The notes: generated from the sequence alone by a model not told the origin. DNA of 64,000 nucleotides from Acrocarpospora phusangensis (GCF_016862995.1 NZ_BOOA01000007.1:1-64000), one strand, 5' to 3'. Shown: positions 17,371 to 26,910, counted from the stretch's first letter. Numbers and translations: made by a program.

Positions 17371-17664
17371 GGACAGCTCAACTCCATTGGATCGGGGAAA
17401 GGTCAGGAATGTGCCGCCCGTGCGCTGCGGGCCGCCCGGAATCGTCCGCGTTTCGCCGGGCGGCCCGCTGTTCACACGTCCCGGGAATGCCCGTCCCGGT
17501 TATGGAATCCGACATATTCCGTGGAGAGGCGGCATGCTTTCCCTCCGTACCGGTCTGTCGGCTTCTCCACTATGTGACCTGGGGAAATGGTATTGCAAGC
17601 GACATTTACGGGTTATTGACGGGGTCTTCGTAGGAATCGCGTAAATGTGCGTCAGGGGTATTCA
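17371..17664 (-). other. gene-free leader region of the TROVE gene with a strong hairpin
   Basis: 294 bp without a convincing gene. It contains a perfect 13-bp stem, GCGGGCCGCCCGG (17427-17439) with CCGGGCGGCCCGC (17456-17468) and a 16-base loop. Further upstream are a 5-bp stem with a 7-base loop near 17490 and a weak TTGCAA / CATAGT promoter-like pair (about 17593 to 17565) on the minus strand. Y RNAs are commonly encoded beside bacterial Ro60 genes, so a structured RNA is possible, but no Y-RNA or T-loop consensus was recognised. Confidence 0.35.
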
Positions 17665-18261
17665 TCAGAAGGGGGTCACGCGTACGCCACGTCTGCGCAG
17701 GGCGTCGAGGAAGGCTTTGTCGTCGGCGGGGGTGAGGCCGTAGCAGGTTCCCCGGTTGGTTTTGATCAGGAGGATGCGGTGGGTGGGCCGGGTCGCGCAC
17801 ATGCGTACGCGGCCGATGCCGAGGCAGTGCATGGCGTACAGGGCGATGCCTGGCAGTGCTATCACCGCGAAGGGTCTGGGTGACAGTTGGACGCGGGTGA
17901 CCGAGACGATCTCCGATAGGGGGATGCGGTAGCGCAGGAGGGGGCCGTACTGGGCGGTCAGGGTGGTGGCGGAGACCGCGTACCGCATGAGGGGGAAGCA
18001 GAAGGTCAGGGCCGTCAGGTAGGCCGCCATCGGGGTGAGGAGGAGGGCGATGACGGTTTCCGGGTGGGTGCCGGCGGCGAGACTGTTCGCGGCCGAGAAT
18101 CCGACCGGCGCCGCCACGACGGCCAGGGACACGTAACCGCGTGACGGGCGGGGGCGGAAGAACTCGGGCACTATCGGAGACTCGGGAAGCATCGGAGAGG
18201 ATCTTCTCGGAGCTGCCGGCTCCGGTGCGGCCGGTGCCGGACCCCTTGAACGAGTGGTCAC
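17665..18261 (-). CDS. membrane protein with PH-like C-terminal part
   Basis: 198 residues: a Pro/Ala/Arg-rich N-terminus, two hydrophobic segments (YVSLAVVAAPVGFSAANSL, VIALLLTPMAAYLTALTF), then a globular tail beginning YAVSATTLTAQYGPLLRYRI that resembles bacterial PH domains. It ends with DDKAFLDALRRRGV, which fits the C-terminal helix of that fold. Function unknown. It lies 17 bp behind another membrane-protein gene on the same strand, so the two may be co-transcribed. Confidence 0.65.
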   Translation of the reverse strand: MTTRSRGPAPAAPEPAAPRRSSPMLPESPIVPEFFRPRPSRGYVSLAVVAAPVGFSAANSLAAGTHPETVIALLLTPMAAYLTALTFCFPLMRYAVSATTLTAQYGPLLRYRIPLSEIVSVTRVQLSPRPFAVIALPGIALYAMHCLGIGRVRMCATRPTHRILLIKTNRGTCYGLTPADDKAFLDALRRRGVRVTPF

Positions 18262-18277
18262 GAACGCTCAGCCTCCC

Positions 18278-18718
18278 TCAGTCGGCGTGATCGACGGCGA
18301 GGGCCGCGCGGCGGCGGGCGCGCGCTCCGTACACGCCGCCCGTGACCGCGGCCCCGAGAAGTACGGCGAGCCTGACAAGGTCCGGACCCGTGAAGGTCAG
18401 CAGTCCAACCGTGTTGACCAGGAAGCCCGTGGCGAACAACCAGGCGATCACGCCCGTCAGCAGGGCGGCACCCATGTGCCGCGCCCACCCACCGAACAAC
18501 CCGACCACCGCCGCTATCACCGCGACACGAGTTCCGGTCTCGGTGCCCGGAACGCTCAGCGCGACGATCGAGCACGCCAGAATCACCGCCACGAACCCAA
18601 TGTTGATCAGGAATTCGAACGGGAGCCGCGAACCTGGTCTACGGGGGAGCGCCCTTCTCAACCCATGCGGTGGTTCCGAGGGCTCCTCAAGCGCTGGGAC
18701 GGAGAGCACGGTGGACAT
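18278..18718 (-). CDS. four-helix membrane protein, unknown function
   Basis: 146 residues with about four hydrophobic segments (FLINIGFVAVILACSIVAL, VAVIAAVVGLFGGWARHMG, LTGVIAWLFATGFLVNTVGL, LVRLAVLLGAAVTGGVYG). The segment before LVRLAV resembles part of the DUF4118 region of sensor kinases, but no kinase is present. The ATG at 18718 has GGAGG six bases upstream; a longer in-frame version begins at 18748. No function can be assigned. Confidence 0.65.
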   Translation of the reverse strand: MSTVLSVPALEEPSEPPHGLRRALPRRPGSRLPFEFLINIGFVAVILACSIVALSVPGTETGTRVAVIAAVVGLFGGWARHMGAALLTGVIAWLFATGFLVNTVGLLTFTGPDLVRLAVLLGAAVTGGVYGARARRRAALAVDHAD

Positions 18719-18855
18719 CAAGTCCTCCAAAGGAGTAGATGCCCCCATCGTCTCCGCTGTTCAGCCGCGATCCCGTGTTCCCATACGACACATTTACGGC
18801 GGAACCCAGAATCTCTACGCCTTTCTGACAGCCGCTCAGGTGCGGGCCATCAAAC

Positions 18856-19818
18856 TCAAACAACTCGTGACGAAGCCGCTCTGGCCACGACGATCGTTCT
18901 CGCGGAGGTGACCCCGGTGAGCAGTACCACGACCGCGAAGGCGAGGAGCGTCGCCGCGTCCGGATGGATCAGGGACTGGCCGCGCCCGGCCTGCCAGGTC
19001 ACCACCGCCACCAGCCCGGAGTAGCCCAGCACGGCGCTCCCGACCAGGCGGGCGCGCACCCGTTCGTCGCGCAACCACACGTGCCTGGCCGCGAGCGCGC
19101 CCAGCACCGCGGTGACCAGGAGCAGCACCTGGACGCCGTGCAGGGCGACGAAGTGGGGCACCCGGAAGTCGCCGCCGGTCGCGCTCCAGTTGGTGAGGGG
19201 CATGCCGTGCCCGTCGGGGTCCCCGATGCCGTGCGCCTGATACATCGGCACGCGTCCGCCGTTGGCGTCGGTCAGCGTACGGGGATGGATCTCGGTGACC
19301 ATCCAGTAGATCGGTAAGAGCATGCCGACGGTGGCCAGCACGAGTCCCGCGCGGATCGCCCGGTTCAGGTCAGGGCCGCCGGTGCGCTGGATCAGCACCA
19401 CGGCCGCGATGATCAGTTGCGAGATGAGGACGATCATCACGCCGTACGTGAGGACGGGGACCAGGGCCAAGGTGACCGGATCGGTCTGATCGGCGTTGAA
19501 GTGGCTGAAGGTGCCGCGTGCCGCCTGGATCGTGATGGCGGCGACCTCAATGCCCGCGGCCAGCGCGAAGGCGGTGCCGATCCACCAGCCCAGCCGCTTC
19601 CCTTTGCGCAGCCGGGTGAGGAGCCAGGCCAGCGTGCCGGTGTAGAGGGCGAAGGCGAAGCCGAACTTCAGCGGCTTGACCCAGACCGGCTCCCCGAGCA
19701 GGGTCCGGCCGTCCAGCACGAGCCCGGCCGCGGAGACGAGCACGAGGCCCAGCATGAGGACCGCGCAGATCAGCAGAGGGCGATGCCAGGCGCGCAGGGG
19801 CGCGAGAAAGGACGTCAT
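18856..19818 (-). CDS. multi-pass membrane protein, unknown function
   Basis: About 320 residues with seven or eight hydrophobic segments, among them PLLICAVLMLGLVLVSAAGL, LVPVLTYGVMIVLISQLII and FVALHGVQVLLLVTAVLGAL. Two polar loops carry GTFSHFNADQTDPVTLALVP and the HGIGDPDGHGMPLTNWSATG region. Histidines sit at conserved-looking positions, including HFVALHG. The ATG at 19818 has GGAG upstream; a GTG at 19845 is an alternative. Such proteins are widespread in actinobacteria without a known role. Confidence 0.75.
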   Translation of the reverse strand: MTSFLAPLRAWHRPLLICAVLMLGLVLVSAAGLVLDGRTLLGEPVWVKPLKFGFAFALYTGTLAWLLTRLRKGKRLGWWIGTAFALAAGIEVAAITIQAARGTFSHFNADQTDPVTLALVPVLTYGVMIVLISQLIIAAVVLIQRTGGPDLNRAIRAGLVLATVGMLLPIYWMVTEIHPRTLTDANGGRVPMYQAHGIGDPDGHGMPLTNWSATGGDFRVPHFVALHGVQVLLLVTAVLGALAARHVWLRDERVRARLVGSAVLGYSGLVAVVTWQAGRGQSLIHPDAATLLAFAVVVLLTGVTSARTIVVARAASSRVV

Positions 19819-19952
19819 GAGAGCTCCGATCGCAGCGACGAGCAAGCGAGGCTCAGTCGCGATAGTACGTGTTCGGATTTTCTCAAACGCTAACTTGCCT
19901 TCACTGAATCGTCAACGACGAAAGTCCAATTAATCAGGCATATCTCCGAATT

Positions 19953-19994
19953 TTGCAATGGATGTGAGAGTGAATGCAAGAGTGGCTTGCAATG
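19953..19994 (+). promoter_or_regulatory. two direct TTGCAATG boxes before the HTH regulator
   Basis: TTGCAATG at 19953-19960 and again at 19987-19994, 34 bp apart (about three helical turns), lie upstream of the regulator gene at 20047. They could be autoregulatory sites; no experiment-like evidence is available in the sequence. Confidence 0.35.
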
Positions 19995-20046
19995 AGATGG
20001 GCGCGAACGCAATACTGGCCTTCACCACGACAGGAAGAGCGCACCG

Positions 20047-20784
20047 ATGCCCGGAGGCAGGCTCACCCAGGAGGACCGCAGGCTGATCGCCGAAGGGCTG
20101 GCCGAAGGTCTCACGTACACCGAGATCGCCGGCCGCCTGAACCGGCCGATCTCGACCATCAGCCGGGAGGTGATCCGCAACGGCGGCCTCACCGGATACC
20201 AGGCCGTCCAGGCGCAGCAGGCGACCGACGGGCGGGCCCGCCGAAGCGGGCCCGCCCCGTCCCGGTCACCGCGGGCCGCCGCCGACGCGCACGGGCGGGA
20301 CCCCGAGGCCGTACGCGACCTCGAGGAACAGTTCACCGCGTTGGTGATCGCCACCGGGCTGTCCCGGATGACCGCCCGCGTGCTCACCTGCCTCTACACC
20401 ACCGACAGCGGCAGCCTGACCGCCGCCGAACTGGTCGAGCGCCTCCAGGTCAGCCCGGCTTCCGTCTCCAAGGCCATCGGCGAACTGGAACAGCAGGAGC
20501 TGATCCGGCGGGAACGCGACCCCCGCCGCCGTCGCGACCGGTACGTCATCGACGCCGACGCCTGGTTCCGCAGCTGGATGGCCAGCGCCCGCCAGAACGT
20601 CATGCTGGCGGATCTCACCCACCGGGGAGCCGAGGTCCTGGGCGTCGCCACACCCGCCGGCTCCCGGATGCGGGACATCGGCGAGTTCTTCGAGCACGTC
20701 GGTCACACCATGATCCAGGCCGCCGAACAGTGGCGGCAGGCGTACTCCGCGCGGAGGCCGCCGGCGGATGGCGTCACTGGCTGA
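20047..20784 (+). CDS. helix-turn-helix regulator with MarR/GbsR-type core
   Basis: 245 residues with two DNA-binding regions. Residues 6-45 (LTQEDRRLIAEGLAEGLTYT, then EIAGRLNRPISTISREV) match the HTH_38 helix-turn-helix found at the start of IS30-type transposases. Residues 90-200 are a GbsR/MarR-like winged helix (SGSLTAAELVERLQVSPASV, SKAIGELEQQELI, RRRRDRYVID). The combination acts as a transcription factor in actinobacteria rather than a transposase, since no DDE domain follows. The gene converges on the exporter operon with an 11-bp overlap and may control it. Confidence 0.8.
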   Translation: MPGGRLTQEDRRLIAEGLAEGLTYTEIAGRLNRPISTISREVIRNGGLTGYQAVQAQQATDGRARRSGPAPSRSPRAAADAHGRDPEAVRDLEEQFTALVIATGLSRMTARVLTCLYTTDSGSLTAAELVERLQVSPASVSKAIGELEQQELIRRERDPRRRRDRYVIDADAWFRSWMASARQNVMLADLTHRGAEVLGVATPAGSRMRDIGEFFEHVGHTMIQAAEQWRQAYSARRPPADGVTG

Positions 20785-21573
20785 CGGCGCGCTTGTACAG
20801 CCGGGTGGCCAGTGGCACGAACACGACCAGGATCAGCACGGACCAGCCCACCGACACCGCCACCGCGTGCTGGAGCGGCCACGCGTCGGGCACCGGCCTG
20901 AGCGGGCTGGTGTTGCCGAACAGCTCGCGCGTCGCCTGGACGAACGTCGACACCGGGTTCCATTCGGCGACGAGCTTGAGCGGGCCCGGCAGCCGGGCGC
21001 TGTCGACGAACGCGTTGGACAGGAAGACCAGCGGGAACGACACCAGCGTGGCGATGTTGTTGAACATCTCCGGTGTACGCAGGGCCAGTGCGACCGTGGC
21101 GGTCACCCACGAGAACGCGTACGCGAAGAAGAGCAGCAGCAGGACCCCGCCGACGGCCTCCAGCGGCGACGAGTGCACCCGCCAGCCGACCAGCAGCCCC
21201 ACCAGGCCCATCACGACGATGCTCGTGACGTTCATGAGCATGTCGCAGAGCGTCTGCCCGACCAGTACGGCCGACGGCGCCATCGGCAGCGTGCGGAACC
21301 GGTCGAAGATGCCCTTCTGCAGGTCCTGGGTGAGCGTGTAACCGGTGATCTGCGCGCCGGTGACGATCGTCTGGACGAAGATCCCGGGAAGCAGGTACTC
21401 CGTGTACGAGATGCCGGGCAGGTCGATCATGCTGCCGAAGACGTACGAGAAGAGGAGGACGAAGACGATCGGGAGGATGATCACGCCGCCGAGCAGGTCG
21501 GGGGCTCGCCTGATCTTGAGAGCGTTGCGCTTGCTGATCGTCACGCCGTCGGCGATCGCCATCTGGAGCGTGT

Positions 21574-21577
<4 letters not shown>
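20774..21577 (-). CDS. ABC-2 type multidrug exporter permease (DrrB-like)
   Basis: 267-residue inner-membrane permease with six hydrophobic segments and the ABC-2 motif region YTEYLLPGIFVQTIVTGAQ, followed by KGIFDRFRTLPMAPSAVL, which is characteristic of the DrrB/daunorubicin-resistance group. The GTG start overlaps the ATPase stop (GTGA). Such pairs export hydrophobic drugs or lipids; the substrate here is unknown. Confidence 0.88.
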
Positions 21578-22542
<965 letters not shown>

Positions 22543-22626
22543 GAGGCTTTCTCCTCGGATCGATGAGGGCATGGCGAAATGGCGGATGGTCGGGTGTCGG
22601 CCATCCGGCGGGGTGGTGGGCTTGAG

Positions 22627-23166
22627 TTAGATGTCGAGGTCCTCGACGGCGGGCCGGTTCGCCAGGTCGGCGATCAGGTCGTAGAACTCGTCGGGGATCT
22701 TGCCGCGGAGCTCCTCGAAGGTGTCCACGACGTCAAGGGTGGCCTCGCCCTGGATGAAGCCCCAGGTCGAGTCGGTCAGGCCGAGATAGGTTCGCCAGGT
22801 GCCGCGGGAGAAGAGTCCCTCCAGCCAGTTCTCGGCGCCGGAGTTGTCCGTCCAGTCGGGTGAGCGGTCCAGGTGCAGGACGTACCTGCCCTGGCGGGAG
22901 CGGTACACCTTGAACATTTCAACCCGGCTGCCCTGGGTGCGGCCCCATTCGCCGAGCAGCACTCCGGAGAAGCGCTTCTTCTGGCCGGTGCCCTGGCCGA
23001 CCTTGACGATGATCTCGTCGTAGCCTTCCTGGCGGCCCTCCTCCATCTCGACGTAACGTCGCAGCGCAACGCTGATCGCCGTGGACAGCTTGCCTCCGGC
23101 GAGCTCCTGCGCCCGCTGGAACACCGGCAGATCCTCATCCGAAACGTAGATCGTCTTATTGGGCAT
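22627..23166 (-). CDS. EXLDI family protein
   Basis: 179-residue soluble protein beginning NKTIYVSDEDLPVFQRAQEL, an Arc/CopG-like ribbon-helix-helix look at residues 3-45, and ending VEDLDI, the C-terminal E-x-L-D-I signature that names this actinobacterial family. Members sit beside ABC exporters, as here. The role is unproven: the N-terminus suggests DNA binding, and the rest may be a partner or sensor domain. It is first in the exporter operon, and an inverted repeat lies just upstream. Confidence 0.8.
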   Translation of the reverse strand: MPNKTIYVSDEDLPVFQRAQELAGGKLSTAISVALRRYVEMEEGRQEGYDEIIVKVGQGTGQKKRFSGVLLGEWGRTQGSRVEMFKVYRSRQGRYVLHLDRSPDWTDNSGAENWLEGLFSRGTWRTYLGLTDSTWGFIQGEATLDVVDTFEELRGKIPDEFYDLIADLANRPAVEDLDI

Positions 23167-23172
23167 GGCTCC

Positions 23173-23207
23173 ATCCTAGCGTGTATACGTATAAGCCTAC
23201 ATATACG
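23173..23207 (-). promoter_or_regulatory. promoter and inverted-repeat operator of the EXLDI/exporter operon
   Basis: CGTATA (23188-23193) and TATACG (23202-23207) form an inverted repeat with an 8-base spacer inside a TATA-rich stretch. A minus-strand -10-like TAGGAT (complement of 23173-23178) lies between it and the GGAG and ATG of the EXLDI gene. The layout suits a repressor of the TetR or ribbon-helix-helix type. Confidence 0.5.
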
Positions 23208-23323
23208 GTGTGATGGGTGTCTACAAGACGTCTCTTGACTGGTGCCGTCGCGAGGTGTGATGTCGGTGTGGGGCCACGGTCATGCCGTCAACGGGGACAG
23301 AGCGGCCAGGTCGTCGTACGTGA

Positions 23324-24577
23324 ATGATCTCCTTGATGCGAGCCGATCCGGAGGCACCCGTGACCGCGCCAGATCTGCGTTTGCCCGTACCCGGCGAGCA
23401 CGTGTTGCGTACCTACACGCGGTTCCGTGAGGCGGGGCCGATGGTTCCGGTGGAGTTGCCCGGGGGCGTCAACGCGTGGGCGGCGACGACGTACGCCGCG
23501 ATACGGGAGGTTCTCAGCGGGGACAGCAAGGTGTTCGGGAAGAACTCCTCGCACTGGGCCGATCTGCAAGACGGCAAGGTGCCGCCGGACTGGCCGATCC
23601 TGCAGCTGATCCTCGGTGAGCACATGCTGATGCGGGACGGCGCGGAGCACCGGCGGCTGCGCGGCCTGCTCTCCAAGGCGTTCACGCGCGCCCGGGTCGA
23701 GGCGCTGCGGCCGCGGATCGAGGAGATCGTCGACGGGCTCCTGGACCGTGTCGCCGCGGAGGGCGCGGGCGGCGAGGCGGTGGTGGATCTCGTGCCGCTG
23801 TTCAGCGACCAGGTGCCGACGGCCGTCATCTGCGAGATGTTCGGTGTCGACGGGCCTCGCCGCAGCGAGCTGCGCGAATGGACGCAGAAGCTGTTCTCGC
23901 AGGTGACCACGCCCGAGGAAGCCCAGGTGGCCGGGGGACAGCTGTTCGCCTACCTGGGCGAGCTCGTCGAGGAGAAGCGCCGCGAGCCGGGAGACGACCT
24001 GACCAGCGCGCTGGTGCGCGCGCAGCAGGACGAGGACCGCCTCTCCCCGCAGGAACTGGTGGACTCCCTGTTCCTGCTGCTCATCGCAGGCCACGAGACC
24101 ACGGTCAATCTGCTCGGCCACGCGATCGTCAACCTGCTCGCCCATCCGGACCAGCTCGCGCGCGCCAAGGCCGGAGACCTCTGGGACGCCGTGGCGGAGG
24201 AGACCCTGCGCTTCAACGCCCCGATCGCCGCGGCCCTCTTCCGATACCCCCTGGCGCCGGTGGAGGTCGCCGGCGTCCAGATCCCCCAAGGGGACCCGAT
24301 CATGGTCTGTCTCGGCGGCGCGGCCACCGATCCGGAGCAGTACGGGCCCACCGCCGGCGCATTCGACATCAGCCGGGAGCAGATCGGCCATCTCGCGTTC
24401 GGATACGGGGCGCACACGTGCCTGGGCGCGCCGCTCGCGCGCCTGGAGGCGTACATCGCGCTGTCCAGGCTGTTCGCGCGGTTCCCCGGGATCGAGGCGG
24501 CCGTGCCCCTGGACGACATCGCGTACTCGCCGTCGTTCCTGTCCTACGGGCCGCTGTCGATCCCGGTCCGGGTCTGA
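23324..24577 (+). CDS. cytochrome P450
   Basis: Haem monooxygenase of up to 417 residues. The I-helix oxygen-binding motif is AGHETT, the K-helix ExxR is in EETLRF, and the haem-ligand loop is FGYGAHTCLG with its axial cysteine. A HRRLRGLLSKAFT C-helix is also typical. The start could be the ATG at 23324, the ATG at 23336 or the GTG at 23360; no strong ribosome site decides. Substrate unknown. No ferredoxin gene is adjacent. The stop shares the palindrome TGATCA with the convergent gene's stop. Confidence 0.92.
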   Translation: MISLMRADPEAPVTAPDLRLPVPGEHVLRTYTRFREAGPMVPVELPGGVNAWAATTYAAIREVLSGDSKVFGKNSSHWADLQDGKVPPDWPILQLILGEHMLMRDGAEHRRLRGLLSKAFTRARVEALRPRIEEIVDGLLDRVAAEGAGGEAVVDLVPLFSDQVPTAVICEMFGVDGPRRSELREWTQKLFSQVTTPEEAQVAGGQLFAYLGELVEEKRREPGDDLTSALVRAQQDEDRLSPQELVDSLFLLLIAGHETTVNLLGHAIVNLLAHPDQLARAKAGDLWDAVAEETLRFNAPIAAALFRYPLAPVEVAGVQIPQGDPIMVCLGGAATDPEQYGPTAGAFDISREQIGHLAFGYGAHTCLGAPLARLEAYIALSRLFARFPGIEAAVPLDDIAYSPSFLSYGPLSIPVRV

Positions 24578-25024
24578 TCAGCAGAGCGGGGCCGGGGACG
24601 GGATGATGACGTTGGAGACGCCCCACCAGCCCGCGATCGTGATCGATTGGATTCCGTAGGTCGAGCCGTCGGGCCTCCTGAACCAGACACCCGCGTAGAT
24701 CTCGTCCCGATCCGCGATGTCCTCGTTGAGGCGGTTCTCGTGAATGTTCATCGTGACCGTCGAGGGGAGGTCGCAGTCGACGTAGTAGGTGTGGATGCGG
24801 TTGTCGCTGATCGTGTCGTCGCCCCAGAGGTTGATCTTCCAGATGACGTCGCCGGGGCTCTTCGGCGGGCAGGTCAGGAACAGGTCCACGAAGTGGTTTC
24901 TCGACGGGCCGTTTAGCAGATTGCAGGAGCCGGCCTGGGCCGCGCTCGCCGATCCCGCGGTGAACATTGTCAGGCCCATGACCACCGCCGCGGTCGCGGC
25001 GGCGAGCCGGATGAGTTTCTTCAT
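24578..25024 (-). CDS. secreted protein, unknown function
   Basis: 148-residue exported protein. The signal peptide is MKKLIRLAAATAAVVMGLTM continuing to SASA, and the mature part has four cysteines (SCNLL, LTCPP, VDCDL and the final C), suggesting two disulfides. Aromatic- and Asp-rich beta-like segments such as VIWKINLWGDDTISDN follow. No family recognised. It is convergent with the P450 gene with no gap. Confidence 0.7.
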   Translation of the reverse strand: MKKLIRLAAATAAVVMGLTMFTAGSASAAQAGSCNLLNGPSRNHFVDLFLTCPPKSPGDVIWKINLWGDDTISDNRIHTYYVDCDLPSTVTMNIHENRLNEDIADRDEIYAGVWFRRPDGSTYGIQSITIAGWWGVSNVIIPSPAPLC

Positions 25025-25084
25025 TTCGTACGCCCTATCGGTTTCAGGAGGTGTTTGCCTCCTGGGGCGTGACATTGCGTTCCA

Positions 25085-25429
25085 TCAGGGGTCCCGCCCG
25101 TTGGATAGCCGGCGGTCGAGGATGGCCAGGGCTCGCTCGGTGGTGAGGTGGCCCAGCAGTAGATCGGAGGCCAGGCCGTCCACGAGGGCGAGCAGAGTGT
25201 CCGCGGCCAGTTCGATGTCCTCGTCCTCGGCGGGCGCCGCCATCCGGACGAGGCCGGCTACCGCCGCGGTGAGTTGGGTACGGCCCTGGCGGTAGCGCTC
25301 GGCCAAAGACGGATCGTTCAGCGCCCTGATAAAGACGGCGACGCTCACGAGGGTCTGCGCCCGGCTGTCGGGGCCGGTCGGCAGCAGCGCGGTGAGCAGA
25401 GCTTTGAGGAGAGCCAGCGGTTCCGCCGG
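25085..25429 (-). pseudogene. TetR-family regulator, C-terminal remnant
   Basis: The open stretch encodes LALLKALLTALLPTGPDSRA, then SVAVFIRALNDPSLAERYRQ and VDGLASDLLLGHLTTERALA, which is the C-terminal ligand/dimer domain of a TetR regulator. An in-frame TAG (25430-25432) marks the left break and no DNA-binding domain exists upstream. A shorter reading from a GTG at 25348 could still be translated but would not bind DNA. Confidence 0.75.
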
Positions 25430-25434
25430 CTAGC

Positions 25435-26004
25435 GCGCACCTCGTTGGCGTGTCGATCGGTGGCTGGCTGGCCTGCAATCAGGCGATACGCGCCCCCGCG
25501 AGAGTCGCGTCGATCAGTCTGCTCGATCCGGCCGCCACCCTGGGTCCTCGGCATCGTCCTCTCCGTCAGTCACTGGAAGGGCTCGCGGTGCCGCTGCTCG
25601 CGCCCGACCCGTCGAGGTACCGGCTCGACCTGGCCTACCGGGCCAAGGATTCGCTGACGCTGAGCCTGACCAGCCGCAGTGATCGATCCGCGCGTCCTCA
25701 GGCGAGGATGGAGGTTCTCGTCACGCCTGTGCCTGCTGGGTTCGCCCCGCCGGGGACATGCCTGGTCGTGCAGCCGGGACCCGCCGTCAACGGGTTCGAG
25801 GGCGACGCCGCCTGCCGAAGCATCGGCCCCAACCGCTGGCAGCGCGCCGATCGCGATGCCGTCCAGCTCGTCGAACGCCGCGGCGCCTTCCTGGTGGTCG
25901 TCGCCGGTCACCTGTCCGGAGTGAGCCTCGCCGACCTCAGCGCGGTGGCCGGCTCGCTGCGGCCCACGACCGCGCGAGCCCTGCGCGCGGCGGCCAGGAC
26001 CTGA
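25435..26004 (+). pseudogene. chimeric remnant: alpha/beta-hydrolase fragment joined to an unrelated C-terminal fragment
   Basis: The first 30 codons read HLVGVSIGGWLACNQAIRAP, the nucleophile elbow (GxSxGG) and following helix of an alpha/beta-hydrolase, without the preceding barrel or the remaining catalytic residues. After DPAATLGPRHRPL the similarity ends and a different segment follows (RYRLDLAYRAKDSLTLSL, later CLVVQPGPAVNGFEGD and RRGAFLVVVAGHLSGV). The frame is open from 25450 to 26004. It abuts the TetR remnant, so this is a recombination scar. TetR and hydrolase genes commonly neighbour EXLDI/ABC loci, which suggests a decayed part of that cluster. Confidence 0.6.
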
Positions 26005-26057
26005 ACCGAAGCCGGCACCCCCGACCGGTCCTCAGGTCGATTGGGCGAGGGTTCCGC

Positions 26058-26639
26058 TCACCACTGCCAGCGCCAGAACCTGCGGCGGTGGCGGACCACG
26101 AGGTTCCCGGCGCGCTGTTTGCCGCGGATGACGAAATGGTGTCCGGCACCGGGGAAGGCGGACATGGTGGCGCTCACCCGGGAGGAGCCCGCGATGAGTT
26201 CCACGTTGTCGATGTCCACCGTCGCGCCCTGCGGCAGCACGAGCACGGTGCTACCCGCGAACACGTCGAGCTCGATGTCGACGACCGGCTGGGTGATCAC
26301 CGCGTCGGTGAAGTCCAGTTTCACCGATCCGGCCTTGGCCGTCACGAGCAGCAGCCTGGGCACCACCCACCGACCCCGCCGCTTCAGGGACGAGGCCGTC
26401 GTACGCAGTTCGGAGCGCTCCGGGGCCGTCACGGACATCGGGCCGCCGGGCAGGTCGTGGACGAACCGCTCGACCTCCCCGAACGTACGCGATTCGAGCA
26501 CGCCGTTGAGTCGTTCCTCGAACTCCTCCAGGCTCAGCCGCCCGTCGCCGACCGCCACGTGCAGCCGCTCGATGACAAGGTCCCGGTCGGCGTTGGACAT
26601 CCGCGACTCCGGACCCCGCGGCGCAAAATCTCCGCTCAC
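26058..26639 (-). CDS. DUF1707 domain protein with LiaF-like C-terminal domain
   Basis: About 193 residues. Residues 12-65 are DUF1707 (MSNADRDLVIERLHVAVGDG, RLSLEEFEERLNGVL), a small N-terminal domain of actinobacterial regulators and membrane proteins. A KLDFTDAVITQPVVDIELDV region follows, resembling the cell-wall stress (LiaF/DUF2154) beta fold, ending in a basic tail. No transmembrane helix is obvious. The GTG at 26639 lies seven bases after TAGAGT, a leaderless arrangement; a longer in-frame version starts at 26675. Confidence 0.75.
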   Translation of the reverse strand: MSGDFAPRGPESRMSNADRDLVIERLHVAVGDGRLSLEEFEERLNGVLESRTFGEVERFVHDLPGGPMSVTAPERSELRTTASSLKRRGRWVVPRLLLVTAKAGSVKLDFTDAVITQPVVDIELDVFAGSTVLVLPQGATVDIDNVELIAGSSRVSATMSAFPGAGHHFVIRGKQRAGNLVVRHRRRFWRWQW

Positions 26640-26754
26640 GCCGCAAACTCTAGGTGATCGGACCCGAACTTCCATACTTCGATCCCAGGAAAGATCAACG
26701 ACGCTAGGCCGATGCTCTCGCGGGGCCAGCCGGTGACCGCACGATTCAAGGTCG

Positions 26755-26856
26755 CCTAGTGCGGTGTCCGATAACGTTCACCGGCTTGGAGCCGTGCGAT
26801 CGCCGAGGCCAGCGAGGCGCTTCGACCCGGCGAAGGTTTGTGGTCACGGCACTAGG
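26755..26856. mobile_element. MITE-like element, 102 bp
   Basis: CCTAGTGCGGTG (26755-26766) and CACGGCACTAGG (26845-26856) are terminal inverted repeats matching at 11 of 12 positions. TCG flanks the element directly on both sides (26752-26754, 26857-26859), consistent with a 3-bp target duplication. There is no coding capacity. It lies between the starts/ends of two minus-strand genes; the rest of this 271-bp gap shows nothing recognisable. Confidence 0.65.
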
Positions 26857-26910
26857 TCGTGCCGAAAGGGAACGGCCTAAGGTCAGGTGGCCGGGAGCAC
26901 GCGGGGAAGG

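Noticed and set aside
17480-17510. A 5-bp stem with 7-base loop resembling the T-arm of a YrlA-type Y RNA
   Set aside because: The loop lacks the T-loop consensus on either strand, so it was kept only as weak support for a structured region.
20047-20784. An IS30 transposase fragment
   Set aside because: Only the HTH is transposase-like; the rest is an intact winged-helix regulator with no DDE domain or terminal repeats.
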